Source: an uncultured Lewinella sp. (GTDB lineage: Bacteria > Bacteroidota > Bacteroidia > Chitinophagales > Saprospiraceae). Taken from it: DNA of 64,000 nucleotides. The DNA is taken from positions 1-64,000 of the forward strand of contig CAJXOS010000009.1 of assembly GCA_913057725.1 (NCBI GenBank), given 5' to 3'. The number at the start of each line of letters is the position of its first letter. Position 1 is the stretch's first letter. The notes beneath the pieces were generated by a model. That model did no database searches. It saw only the letters and a list, made by a program, of their open reading frames with translations, and was not told the DNA's origin. The position numbers and the translations under genes were made by a program. Below, in pieces: positions 36,447 through 45,316 of this stretch.

Positions 36447-37958
36447 CTACGCCTTCTGCAAAATCTTCCACCAGGAACCAACCTTACCTCGCCTTGCAGG
36501 GAAGGCCTGAATCCGATCTTGGTTATGAATAGCTACTTGAAGATCACCGGGGAGATAGGGGAAAAGAATGTCCGACCAGTTTTGGCGATTGGCTTTTTCT
36601 GTGTGTAGCCACTTATCGAGTAAGATGGGGATCAGGTCATCTGGTGTGCCTTGAGCTCTTAGCATTTGAATGCCTAACTGGAAGGTCGCGTCGTCATGGG
36701 CCTTCAGTAAACGTTCCATATTGCCTATTTGGCTTCGCTCCCGACTGTGGGTCAGAAAACGCTTTTCTTGACGATCCAGCCATTGAGTCAGCAGGCGTTC
36801 TTCCAAAACAATAAGAGGGCTAGTCGGGCAAGGTAAATCCCCAGTGAAGGAGCTTCCTAATAATACGCCATTGGCCTCTTCCAGCTGAGAGGTGAGTGTT
36901 ACCCCTGCTTTGTCGAGGCGCTCTCGGAGTTTTTCTGAATCACCGGCTGGTTGACCATAGAAGTACCAGGTCCGGCTCCGCAGCTGACCATAGCGCGCGG
37001 GATATTTTCGCAGCAACTCATAATAGGCACCAATCTGTATGGTGGGGTGCCAGGCATCATTTAGGCAAGACCACAATTGCTCTACGGGTACCGGGCCAGC
37101 AGCAAATCCTTGCCAAAGCTTAAAGAAGACCTCTTTTTGGGCGGGTACTACCGAGGCGGGTACTTCGGCTAAAAAGCCACTAATCTGGTCTTGTAGTTTG
37201 CGGCTAATCCCTCCATAAAGGTGTCTTAGTTGCGGTAGCTTATGTAATAAAGCGTTCAGCCCGGGCCAACTTGTCGGTGTGTAGCGCACGTCGAGGTAAC
37301 TCAAGTTTGGAAGTGCATCAAGTGCGTTAACCTTTAGCTCTATGGGGTTATGGGCAATCTCTAAGCGTTGTAATTGTGGAAGGTTGCGTCCGCGTAGGTT
37401 GAGTTTGCTCAGGCGATTGTGATTTACAACCAGCGCATACAGGCTTGCGGGAAGCATAGGGAGTTCCTGAATTCGATTGCGAGCGAGGTTTAAATATTGC
37501 AGCTGTGGGAAGTCGGCTTCTTCAAAAGAAAGAAGGCCAAGTTTGTTGCTGGAAAGATTCAAGTGGAGAAGCTCTGGGCAAAAAAGCTGTACTGGCGCTA
37601 CGCCTTTTAACCGATTCTCGCTTACATCTAAACTCTCCAAGCTAGTGGAGGCTAAAGAAAGCTGACGCAATCGATTATTCCTGAGATCTAGGTGCTTGAG
37701 TTTCGGAAGTAAACCCAGAAGATTCTCTTCAATGCCCGTAATTTGGTTGAAGCTCAACTGCAAGCGCCGTAGTTCAGTGAGAGCACTAAGCCCCGCTGGT
37801 AACTTCTTGATTTGATTGTAGCTGAGATCCAAGCTTTCCAGGTGCGAAAGCTTTTTCCAGATTTTTGCGGGTACTCTAGTGAGTTCCTGGCCAGAGAGAA
37901 CTAAACTAGTAACGTGTTGTGGGTTTTCCAGTGCTTCTTCCAGGGAATGTGCCTGCAT
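36447..37958 (-). CDS. Leucine-rich repeat protein with a possible BRCT-like domain
   Basis: A 503-residue protein without a signal peptide. Residues about 15-265 form roughly ten leucine-rich repeats (LESLDLSYNQIKKLPAGLSA, LKHLDLRNNRLRQL, LQYLNLARNRIQELP). The second half (about 280-503) is different. Around 340-375 the segment RTWYFYGQPAGDSEKLRERL, then DKAGVTLTSQLEEANGVLLG, looks like a BRCT fold (F-x-G ... L-x-x-L-x-x-x-G-x-x-x ... V-x-x-x-x-T/N-x-L-V-x-G). LRRs mediate protein binding; a role in scaffolding or signalling is inference. Its stop codon directly borders a tandem repeat. Confidence 0.75.
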   Translation of the reverse strand: MQAHSLEEALENPQHVTSLVLSGQELTRVPAKIWKKLSHLESLDLSYNQIKKLPAGLSALTELRRLQLSFNQITGIEENLLGLLPKLKHLDLRNNRLRQLSLASTSLESLDVSENRLKGVAPVQLFCPELLHLNLSSNKLGLLSFEEADFPQLQYLNLARNRIQELPMLPASLYALVVNHNRLSKLNLRGRNLPQLQRLEIAHNPIELKVNALDALPNLSYLDVRYTPTSWPGLNALLHKLPQLRHLYGGISRKLQDQISGFLAEVPASVVPAQKEVFFKLWQGFAAGPVPVEQLWSCLNDAWHPTIQIGAYYELLRKYPARYGQLRSRTWYFYGQPAGDSEKLRERLDKAGVTLTSQLEEANGVLLGSSFTGDLPCPTSPLIVLEERLLTQWLDRQEKRFLTHSRERSQIGNMERLLKAHDDATFQLGIQMLRAQGTPDDLIPILLDKWLHTEKANRQNWSDILFPYLPGDLQVAIHNQDRIQAFPARRGKVGSWWKILQKA

Positions 37959-37992
37959 AAAGTCTTATACTTAATAGTACCATAAAGATAAC

Positions 37993-38000
37993 TATTTTTG
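37993..38000 (+). promoter_or_regulatory. Candidate -7 box for the GNAT-like gene
   Basis: TATTTTTG matches TAnnTTTG and lies 25 bases before the ATG at 38025, giving a short leader of about 20 bases. It sits in the gap between divergent genes. No strong -33 TTTG was found. Confidence 0.45.
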
Positions 38001-38024
38001 CAGCGTTAAACGTTGGACATACTT

Positions 38025-39248
38025 ATGCAAATACGCGAAGTCACCACCCCCCAAGACTGGAAAATCTTTCATCAGGTACCACATTACGTCTATCAGCGGG
38101 ATCCGCATTGGATTGCTCAGTTAGAAGGTGATGTTGAAACGATATTCAATCCTGAGAAGAATAATAATTTCGCCGAAGGCAAAGCTCGCCTTTGGGTATT
38201 GCTGAACGAGCAAGGAAAAGGCATTGGCCGAATTGCTGCTTTTGTCGATGGTAAGCGCAATCGCCAGCGAGAAAAGAAAGAAGGCGGTATTGGCTTCTTT
38301 GAATGCGTCAACAATGACGCTGCAGCCAACCTTCTCTTCGATACTGCCGAAGGTTTCTTGGCGGAGGAAGGCATGAACTACTTTCATGCACCGATCAATT
38401 TTGGAGAACGCGATAAATTCTGGGGGCTACTCACGAAAGGCTGGTATCCACCACTTTACCATGAGAATTATAACCCTACCTATTATCAGCGTTTTCTGGA
38501 TCAAAGAGGATATCAATTCCAGGAGCAAGTTTTTACCTTCGGTGGACGAGTAGATAACATCTCCTACGATCGGTTAACACAGATTGCTGGTCGAATTCGT
38601 GAACGATACAATGTGCAGTCTCGGAGTATTGATATTAAAAACCTTCGATCAGAAGGGGATCATATTGCCACGGTCTACAATGCAGCGTTTGCTAGCATGC
38701 CTCACTTCAAGCCATTAGATGGAGGGCAGGTATACGGATTATTGAGTCAGATGAAGCCGGTTATGGATCCCTACCTGACGTGTATCGCCTTTGCGGGGGA
38801 TGAACCTGTTGGTTTCTGCGCGTTGATGCCAGATATTAACGAGTCGCTCCGATTTGCGAAAGGGAAATTGAAATGGTGGAAGTTGCCTCGCTTCTTCTAC
38901 AATATGAAGTTCGGGCCACAGAAAATTGTGAAAGGGGTTGCCTTTGGTATCCATCCTGATTACCAACGCCGAGGAGTTTTCTCGGAGATGGTTGATTTTC
39001 TTGCCAATGTAGGAGATCGCTCCAATCCGCGTACTTACGGTAATCTAGGCTTGGCCACTATTCGTGGTGGAAATTTTGCCATGCTTAAAGCTGCATCAGC
39101 AGCCTTGAATGTCTATATAGAACGTGAGCACGTTTCATTTGTGAAGCTCCATACTGATGAGGCTGCCTATGAACCATATGAAACCTCAGAGACCGGAGAT
39201 GTCCAGTTGGGTAATGCCCCGGATGAATCGATTTATCCTACCCACTAA
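38025..39248 (+). CDS. GNAT-like acyltransferase, two-lobed
   Basis: ATG at 38025 is chosen over the TTG at 38013. The 407-residue cytosolic protein starts MQIREVTTPQDWKIFHQVPH. The second half holds a GNAT-like region: CIAFAGDEPVGFCALMPDI, then KGVAFGIHPDYQRRGVFSEM, where HPDYQRRG is the acetyl-CoA-binding Q-x-x-G/A-x-G variant. The family is common and often unannotated in Bacteroidota. The acceptor substrate is unknown. A GT4 gene follows after 12 bases, so a role in glycan or lipid tailoring is possible. Confidence 0.72.
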   Translation: MQIREVTTPQDWKIFHQVPHYVYQRDPHWIAQLEGDVETIFNPEKNNNFAEGKARLWVLLNEQGKGIGRIAAFVDGKRNRQREKKEGGIGFFECVNNDAAANLLFDTAEGFLAEEGMNYFHAPINFGERDKFWGLLTKGWYPPLYHENYNPTYYQRFLDQRGYQFQEQVFTFGGRVDNISYDRLTQIAGRIRERYNVQSRSIDIKNLRSEGDHIATVYNAAFASMPHFKPLDGGQVYGLLSQMKPVMDPYLTCIAFAGDEPVGFCALMPDINESLRFAKGKLKWWKLPRFFYNMKFGPQKIVKGVAFGIHPDYQRRGVFSEMVDFLANVGDRSNPRTYGNLGLATIRGGNFAMLKAASAALNVYIEREHVSFVKLHTDEAAYEPYETSETGDVQLGNAPDESIYPTH

Positions 39249-39260
39249 GCGTCAAGTCTA

Positions 39261-40352
39261 ATGCGTGTATTGGTTGTCAGCAACTACGATGATAATTATA
39301 ATGCTGTGCGCCCGGAAGGGGAGCTGTTTATCGGTTTACACCGTGCCGGCGCAGACGTACAGGTTATGACTTATGGTAATACGCCATTTGCTCAGCAGTT
39401 TCGTGATGCAGGCATGCGTGTTATTGATTACCATCCGGATGATAAATTCAGTTCAGAAGCGGTTGCAAAGATCCGACAAGAGATTCTAGAGCAGGATCGT
39501 CAGATCGTACATCTTTTTAATAACAAAGCCATTATCAATGGCATTCGAGCTACTTGGGACTTACCAGTCAAAGTAGTAACCTATCGCGGATATACAGGTA
39601 ATATTCATTGGTGGGACCCTACCAATTATCTTACTCACCTTAATCCTCGGGTAGATGCTATTACTTGCGTGTCGGATGCTGTAAAGGAAGTATTCGAACG
39701 CCAACTTTTCTTCCCCAAAGGAAAAGCGGTGACGGTAAGCAAAGGACATAACCCTGCTTGGTATGCCGATGTGGAAACTGGTGATCTTACACCTTTCGGT
39801 TTTCCCGAAGATGCGGTAATAGTGAGTGTGGTCGCTAATGCCCGCCGAATGAAGGGGATTCCTTATTTATTAGATGCTGTTTCGCTTTTACCTCCAGAAA
39901 ATCCAGCCCGGTTCTTGTTGATCGGCCGAGGATTGAATGATGCTAAAACGCTGAAGACACTTGCGCAACGCGGTATCGCAGACCGTTTTGTCTTCGCAGG
40001 TTTTCGGAAGGATGTGCTTTCCTTGGTAAAGGCTTGCGATATGAGTTTACTACCCTCCGTTAAAGGAGAGGGGCTCTCTAAGGTGCTGTTAGAAAGCCTC
40101 TTTTTAGGCAATCCTACGATCATGACCAATATTGGAGGTAATCGTGGTTTGGCAATAGACGGAGAAACAGGTTTAGTTATTCCCCCACGCAACCCTCAGG
40201 CGATGGCAGCAGCCATTCAATTGTTGACGGATGACGCAGCATTGCGACAAAGAATGGGGAAAGCCGGTAAAGAGTACATTCAGGCTAACTATTCTGTAGA
40301 ACGAAGTGTGTCGGAATTGATGGAGGTTTATCGCAATTTGCTGGAAGCCTAA
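39261..40352 (+). CDS. Glycosyltransferase family 4
   Basis: A 363-residue GT-B glycosyltransferase. The N-lobe starts MRVLVVSNYDDNYNAVRPEG and continues to the linker around SKGHNPAWY. The C-lobe has the donor-binding pattern VSVVANARRMKGIPYLLDAV and RFVFAGFRKDVLSLVKACDM, then LLPSVKGEGLSKVLLESLFL, where the conserved E-x7-E motif is visible. It would transfer a sugar from a nucleotide donor to an envelope glycan or lipid. Its stop overlaps the convergent PepSY gene by four bases. Confidence 0.9.
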   Translation: MRVLVVSNYDDNYNAVRPEGELFIGLHRAGADVQVMTYGNTPFAQQFRDAGMRVIDYHPDDKFSSEAVAKIRQEILEQDRQIVHLFNNKAIINGIRATWDLPVKVVTYRGYTGNIHWWDPTNYLTHLNPRVDAITCVSDAVKEVFERQLFFPKGKAVTVSKGHNPAWYADVETGDLTPFGFPEDAVIVSVVANARRMKGIPYLLDAVSLLPPENPARFLLIGRGLNDAKTLKTLAQRGIADRFVFAGFRKDVLSLVKACDMSLLPSVKGEGLSKVLLESLFLGNPTIMTNIGGNRGLAIDGETGLVIPPRNPQAMAAAIQLLTDDAALRQRMGKAGKEYIQANYSVERSVSELMEVYRNLLEA

Positions 40353-40909
40353 CCTTTTTGGCGCATCCGTTTAGGACCGAACCAAAGCCAGAAACCAGTA
40401 ACCGTAAATGTAAAGAGCGCAAGGCCTGAGACTGTGGTGTAAAGCAGTTTGAAAAATTTCCAACCCAGACGACGGTCAATAATGGACCCATCGTGAATTT
40501 GTTCCAAAAGATCAGAACGCCGTTTGCCAAAGCTTAGTAGCTGGCCGGTAGTCAAATCCAGTTGCAGTTCCTGGTAATGCTCCTCGAAGGTAAACTTGAC
40601 GATGCCTTTTCCAGGACGTACATCCATTCGGTCAATGCTGGGATCAAGGCTGCTATCTAGCGAATCTAAGTAAAAGAGGGCTTGGTTTTGCAAGTCTGAA
40701 AGGGGAAGCCAATCGGTAGCTACCGATGAACTTCCCTTTTGAGTACTGGGTAGCAGGTAGCCCTTACTGTCTTTTTTCCAACCCAGTAAGAGGCCTGTAA
40801 TACTGATGAACAAGAATAGGACAAACAGTGTGGCCCCCGTCCAACGGTGGATTTTGCGCACCAGGCGCAAGACTTTAGCCTGTTGTTGTCTTTTTGTGAG
40901 TTGCTCCAT
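40349..40909 (-). CDS. PepSY-associated transmembrane protein
   Basis: A 186-residue protein with helices at about 23-43 and 155-177. The start KIHRWTGATLFVLFLFISIT, followed by GLLLGWKK, is the PepSY_TM signature. The periplasmic part is a PepSY-like domain (FTFEEHYQELQLDLTTGQLL), and the end reads LLYTTVSGLALFTFTVTGFW. Relatives assist iron or metal reduction and uptake or inhibit proteases; which applies is unknown. It lies 5 bases downstream of dapD. Confidence 0.82.
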   Translation of the reverse strand: MEQLTKRQQQAKVLRLVRKIHRWTGATLFVLFLFISITGLLLGWKKDSKGYLLPSTQKGSSSVATDWLPLSDLQNQALFYLDSLDSSLDPSIDRMDVRPGKGIVKFTFEEHYQELQLDLTTGQLLSFGKRRSDLLEQIHDGSIIDRRLGWKFFKLLYTTVSGLALFTFTVTGFWLWFGPKRMRQKG

Positions 40910-40914
40910 GCAAA

Positions 40915-41754
40915 TTATACCGCCACGTTGAATTCGCGCAAGGCGCTGTTTAGGCTGGTTTTCTTGTCGGTGCTCTCCTTACGTTGACCAATAATCAAAG
41001 CACAAGAAACTTGATAATCGCCAGCAGGGAAAGACTTGGTATAAGAACCAGGGATCACAACTGAACGAGCAGGTACGCGGCCTCTGTAGGTCACAGGTTC
41101 TGGTCCGGAGACATCAATGATGCGGGTGCTTTGTGTGAGTACAACATTGGCACCTAGCACCACTTCTTTTTCAATATGGACACCCTCAACAACGATACTT
41201 CTTGAGCCAATGAAAGCATTGTCCTCAATGATTGTTGGCGTGGCTTGAGGGGGCTCTAACACACCACCAATCCCGACACCACCACTCAGGTGAACGTTCT
41301 GACCAATTTGTGCACAGCTGCCTACGGTAGCCCAGGTGTCTACCATAGTACCACTCCCGACATATGCACCAATATTCACATAGCTCGGCATCATGATTGT
41401 ACCTGGCTCCAGGAACGAACCATAACGAGCGAGGGCATGAGGAACTACACGTACACCCTTTTCCGCAAAGTTCTTTTTCAACGGAATCTTATCGTGGAAT
41501 TCAAACGGCCCTACTTCAATGGTTTCCATTTGAGCAATCGGGAAGTAGAGGATCACAGCCTTCTTCACCCAATCATTCACTTGCCATTTACCATCGGTTT
41601 CCGGATTGTTGGGCGTAGCAACAGGTTCTGCAACCCGAAGCAGGCCTTGATCCAGCTGATCGATGATGCCACGAACGGCATTTTGTACTTCTGTATCCTT
41701 GAGCATACTACGGTCGTCCCAAGCTGCTTCAATCAATGAACGAAAGGCTGTCAT
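40915..41754 (-). CDS. dapD: 2,3,4,5-tetrahydropyridine-2,6-dicarboxylate N-succinyltransferase
   Basis: A 279-residue enzyme of lysine and diaminopimelate synthesis that transfers succinyl from succinyl-CoA to tetrahydrodipicolinate. The C-terminal left-handed beta-helix shows hexapeptide repeats (YVNIGAYVGSGTMVDTWATV, then GSCAQIGQNVHLSGGVGIGG). VLEPPQATPTIIEDNAFIGS is the DapD active-site segment, and RGRVPARSVVIPGSY follows. Length matches DapD. A promoter with both elements lies at 41778-41810. Confidence 0.95.
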   Translation of the reverse strand: MTAFRSLIEAAWDDRSMLKDTEVQNAVRGIIDQLDQGLLRVAEPVATPNNPETDGKWQVNDWVKKAVILYFPIAQMETIEVGPFEFHDKIPLKKNFAEKGVRVVPHALARYGSFLEPGTIMMPSYVNIGAYVGSGTMVDTWATVGSCAQIGQNVHLSGGVGIGGVLEPPQATPTIIEDNAFIGSRSIVVEGVHIEKEVVLGANVVLTQSTRIIDVSGPEPVTYRGRVPARSVVIPGSYTKSFPAGDYQVSCALIIGQRKESTDKKTSLNSALREFNVAV

Positions 41755-41777
41755 GTCGTTTAGTTTTTAAACTCGCG

Positions 41778-41810
41778 CGAAGATAAACAGCATAAACGAC
41801 TACACCCAAA
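41778..41810 (-). promoter_or_regulatory. Candidate promoter of dapD
   Basis: On the minus strand TTTG (41807-41810) and TATCTTCG (41778-41785) are separated by 21 bases, fitting the Bacteroidota -33/-7 layout, with one C in the -7 box. The start codon follows 23 bases later. The same -7 octamer occurs upstream of adk and asnS. Confidence 0.5.
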
Positions 41811-41862
41811 TTTGGTTGGGCGGCAGTATCAGGATGACCGAAAAATGATGTAAGTACTGTAG

Positions 41863-42000
41863 TTATTGCCTAATAAACGTTGCCCGATAGTGACTACCAT
41901 TTTGTTCTGACTGGGCCAGTACGATGTAGCTGCCTGCTGGCAGGCTACTTGTGTCGATCGGCTTACTGCCATCATACGGTTGTTGTACTAGTAATTTGCC
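41863..42000 (-). pseudogene. Severed C-terminal end of the GH9 T9SS sorting domain
   Basis: Directly after the TAA that ends the GH9 frame (42001-42003), the same frame stays open for 45 codons and encodes GKLLVQQPYDGSKPIDTSSL, then PAGSYIVLAQSEQNG and HYRATFIRQ, before a second TAA (41863-41865). This is the missing half of a T9SS type A domain; compare LGQVVFQQ ... LPSGIYQLQV in the FG-GAP protein. Joined across the stop, the gene would span 41863-43971. The break is a nonsense change in the original frame, a sequencing error, or a read-through site. Confidence 0.8.
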
Positions 42001-43971
42001 TTATGTATCTAAGATTTGGACATCATAGGTGCCAACGGGTAGATCAAAATAAATGAACGCATTGCCGGGGTTGGGAAAGACGCGCATATTTTGTGTTTCC
42101 ACTAAATCGCTAGTACCAACAACTTCTTCTGCACTAACGAGATTAGCTAAAAATCGAAGGTAGGCAGCCTGGTAGTAGATAGCTGGCTCCGATATTTCCC
42201 AGGAGGAATTGGGCCAACCGTCATTAAAGTCCAGGTAGCTCTTCTGAGCGGGCTGGTTAGCGGGAGGAGAAATTGAGCCGACAGAAAAGGCTGGGTTAGG
42301 TCCACCTGTAACATAGCCCGGTGCAGGTCCTTTGCTGGATGTTAAAGCGTTGTCATAGTCGGTTCCATCTGAAAACCAGATATGGTAAAGTTCATTGACA
42401 CAACGGTCGCCACCATAATCGTACATATTCGAAAGCATAACCATGCCGAGTGGATTCAGTCCATGAAAGTAATGGATGTGCTCTGAGGCTTTGCGTTCTA
42501 AGGTGCTGAGGTCATCTCCTAGCGTATTGTTGCTCATTTGGAAGTTTATCGTTCCGTAATTGGCCTTAGCTCGGTTGCTTCCCCAGTTGTAGGTCCATGG
42601 TGGTACAAAGCTGCGGTATAGATCGTTCTCCGCCCAACCAAAAAATCCATTCCAGTTATTGTTGACGGCATTTGTCACTGACGTTCTAATAGTTTGTTGC
42701 ACAGAAGGCGAACCTGATGCTAAGTTGAGATAGCTGATGAGTGCGTCTTGGACAAATAGTAGATCGCCGCCCCAATAGTTATTAGCCATCGGAGTGGTAT
42801 TGGCGTATTGTGCCAAAAAGAAATTGTGGTAGCTTTCATCTGTAGTGAGGCCACGGAGATAAAAAGCAGCTACTACCAACGATTCCAATTGCTGATTTTC
42901 GTTTCTGTCGGCATCGCCAGCTACAATACTTCCATCGTCACAATTGGTCTCAAGCGTGTTATTGTTAAAGCGTTCCAAAGCATAACTATAGGTGTTGACG
43001 GCTTGTATTGATAAGGTATTGGCGTAGTCTTCCAGCTCATTAAATATTTGGAATACTTGAGCAGCATGAGCAAGCACGCTAGCACTAGCAGCAGAGGCAG
43101 AGGTGCAGGTAGGGCCGTAAAAACGCTGGTCGGTGTTGGCACTTGGCGGAGAAACGGCGTTCTCACTGTGGTTTTGACTCCCCATTTTGATGTGGACACT
43201 ACCATCGCTATTAATCATTTTTAGGAGCCAATCGAGCTCCCATTTCACCTCATCCAGGATATCAGGAATTCCATTTCCACTTTCGGGAATATTCCAGTTG
43301 TCACCAAAGGCATCCGGGTTTTCCTCATAGGCGGAAAGAAGATTATGGATTGTCGATTCTGTAAAGGTTACATACTTATTGTAATCGCCAGCGTCGAACC
43401 AGCCGCCGGTGAGATTCTTTTCCAACGAAGCATTTGACGGATCATAGATGTACCGGCAATTGGCATCTTGAAGCGGGTTCATGAAGTTCATGCCGTCGGT
43501 CCAGTTCGATCCGGCATAGGGAGATTCCTTTGCGGCATTACAGCGGTTATAGTAGAACATACGCCCCGCTGTTCGAAATACATCGTGATAAGGGTTCTCT
43601 TTGATTTCGAATACAGCCGAACGCTCGTTATTGACGGGGTCAAACACGTAATAACTGCCGACGGTAGAGACACTCGAAAAATCAAACCACCAACCTTGGT
43701 CGCCCGACAAATCATCTGTTTGCCCATTGTCGAAAACCTGTGGACTAGCAGTATAGACTATGGCTTCCGTGTCTGCGTCGCGTAATTCCAAGCTTGCTGC
43801 CGGACTGTAGCTTTCACCAGCATTGAATCCCACTTGTGGATTGCTAAGTACGGCGACTTTCTCAGCATTTGGCCAGTAGCCAAATTGGTCGACATGGATA
43901 AAAGTGCTTGGTTGGGCCAGGAGAGTGCACGTGTATAGCAGGAGGCTGTACACCAGATGATGTTTTGACAT
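42001..43971 (-). CDS. GH9 endoglucanase-type glycosidase, sorting domain truncated by a stop
   Basis: A 656-residue secreted cellulase-type enzyme. A signal peptide (about 1-19) is followed by an N-terminal Ig-like domain (HVDQFGYWPNAEKVAVLSNP) and the (alpha/alpha)6 GH9 domain from about 130 to 605. The catalytic base pair is in GGWFDAGDYNKYVTF, the histidine motif in HIHYFHGLNPLGMV, and the general acid Glu in SWEISEPAIYYQAAYLRF. The C-terminus starts a T9SS domain (MRVFPNPGNAFIYFDLPVG ... VQILDT) but stops at TAA after about half of it. Without the remainder, export through T9SS should fail, so the product may be retained in the periplasm. Confidence 0.88.
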   Translation of the reverse strand: MSKHHLVYSLLLYTCTLLAQPSTFIHVDQFGYWPNAEKVAVLSNPQVGFNAGESYSPAASLELRDADTEAIVYTASPQVFDNGQTDDLSGDQGWWFDFSSVSTVGSYYVFDPVNNERSAVFEIKENPYHDVFRTAGRMFYYNRCNAAKESPYAGSNWTDGMNFMNPLQDANCRYIYDPSNASLEKNLTGGWFDAGDYNKYVTFTESTIHNLLSAYEENPDAFGDNWNIPESGNGIPDILDEVKWELDWLLKMINSDGSVHIKMGSQNHSENAVSPPSANTDQRFYGPTCTSASAASASVLAHAAQVFQIFNELEDYANTLSIQAVNTYSYALERFNNNTLETNCDDGSIVAGDADRNENQQLESLVVAAFYLRGLTTDESYHNFFLAQYANTTPMANNYWGGDLLFVQDALISYLNLASGSPSVQQTIRTSVTNAVNNNWNGFFGWAENDLYRSFVPPWTYNWGSNRAKANYGTINFQMSNNTLGDDLSTLERKASEHIHYFHGLNPLGMVMLSNMYDYGGDRCVNELYHIWFSDGTDYDNALTSSKGPAPGYVTGGPNPAFSVGSISPPANQPAQKSYLDFNDGWPNSSWEISEPAIYYQAAYLRFLANLVSAEEVVGTSDLVETQNMRVFPNPGNAFIYFDLPVGTYDVQILDT

Positions 43972-44044
43972 AGTGTGATTGTTTACTAATTTGATTCCTT
44001 GTAACAGGTATTGCTCTAGAGAGCTTTGCTAAAATACAGATAAT

Positions 44045-45304
44045 ATGACCACCGCGCTGAATCTCCGACAATCATTGTCGGCTACTATCGTTACTCGATT
44101 CTTCTACAGCTACGTTGTCTTGTATTGCCTTTCCAATCAGTTCATTACCAGCTCGGTCTTCAATAAGTTTTGGGCGAGGATTGCTCCTGCATTTGCCCAG
44201 TTGTTTTTGGGTGCTGATTCCGATGTCGGCCCAGTGGTTAGTGGCAGCGGTGATAGCTTTTTTGACTACACTAGTGTCTTGATGTACGGTATGGTAGCTA
44301 TTGGCTTAGCAGGAATATGGACATTCTTCGCGAGGCGCTATCAGGGACTTGATGGCAAACTCCAAACTTGGATTTGGATACTATTGCGCTACTACATCTT
44401 TTGGCAAATGATGCTTTACGGTTTTGCGAAAGTGATGTACATGCAATTCCAACCGCCCTCCGTAATGCGACTCCTTAAACCACTAGGAGAATCTTCGCCA
44501 ATGGGGCTCTTGTGGACCTTTATGGGGTATTCTGAGGGCTACACGGTCTTTGCAGGAATTGGTGAAGTTGTTGGTGGCCTCTTACTGCTGTTTCGCCGAA
44601 CGGTGAGCGTTGGTGCATTGGTTGTTTTCGGAGTGATGGTAAATGTGATGATGATGAACTTCTGCTATGATGTACCAGTGAAGCTCTTGTCTACCCATTT
44701 AGTAATTTTTAGTCTATTCTTATTGTACCTGGATCGAGAGCGTATTTGGGCTTTTGTGAATAACCGGGTGGTTGTTCCTGTTGTGTATCCTCCCGTTTTC
44801 AAGAAACCGCGTCTGGAACGACTCAAGAAATGGACGAAGTGGTTCATCATCATATTGGCTATCGGAGGAATGCTCATGCGCTCGGTAATTAGAAAAGATG
44901 TCTTCAAGATGCAACAGCAAACGGATTTTCCGGGCTATTACCAGGTTAAAACCTTTGAACGCAATGGGGAGGAAATTCTGCCATTAATTACCGACAGTAC
45001 ACGGTGGAATTATTTGGCGATTGAACACCAAAGCTTTGCTCAGATTTTGATGACGAACGGTAATGGGGCCTACTATTCCATGGAAATGGATAGTACTAAA
45101 CAGGAAATGCAGTTGCGACGCAATAATCGTACGTGGGAGAATTATTCCCTGCGGTTTCAAAAGGGAGAAAAGGAGTTGATTTTAGATGGAACGTCGGGTG
45201 ATGGAGATAGCCTTCACATTGTTTTGGAGCATCGCATACGCGAGGATATACCGCTAATATCTCAAGGGTTTAGGTGGGTACAGGAAAGGCCTGATAATCG
45301 GTAG
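44045..45304 (+). CDS. DoxX-like multi-pass membrane protein
   Basis: A 419-residue protein with about seven hydrophobic helices in residues 15-285, among them LRYYIFWQMMLYGFAKVMYM and GIGEVVGGLLLLFRRTVSVG, then ALVVFGVMVNVMMMNF, the last resembling DoxX-type four-helix units. The C-terminal part (about 300-419) is soluble and beta-rich (LQMRRNNRTW-like strands near 360). It may be a quinone-linked or redox-associated membrane protein, as some DoxX relatives are, but this is inference. It is divergent from the GH9 gene with a 73-base gap. Confidence 0.6.
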   Translation: MTTALNLRQSLSATIVTRFFYSYVVLYCLSNQFITSSVFNKFWARIAPAFAQLFLGADSDVGPVVSGSGDSFFDYTSVLMYGMVAIGLAGIWTFFARRYQGLDGKLQTWIWILLRYYIFWQMMLYGFAKVMYMQFQPPSVMRLLKPLGESSPMGLLWTFMGYSEGYTVFAGIGEVVGGLLLLFRRTVSVGALVVFGVMVNVMMMNFCYDVPVKLLSTHLVIFSLFLLYLDRERIWAFVNNRVVVPVVYPPVFKKPRLERLKKWTKWFIIILAIGGMLMRSVIRKDVFKMQQQTDFPGYYQVKTFERNGEEILPLITDSTRWNYLAIEHQSFAQILMTNGNGAYYSMEMDSTKQEMQLRRNNRTWENYSLRFQKGEKELILDGTSGDGDSLHIVLEHRIREDIPLISQGFRWVQERPDNR

Positions 45305-45316
45305 GGGCGCTAGAGG

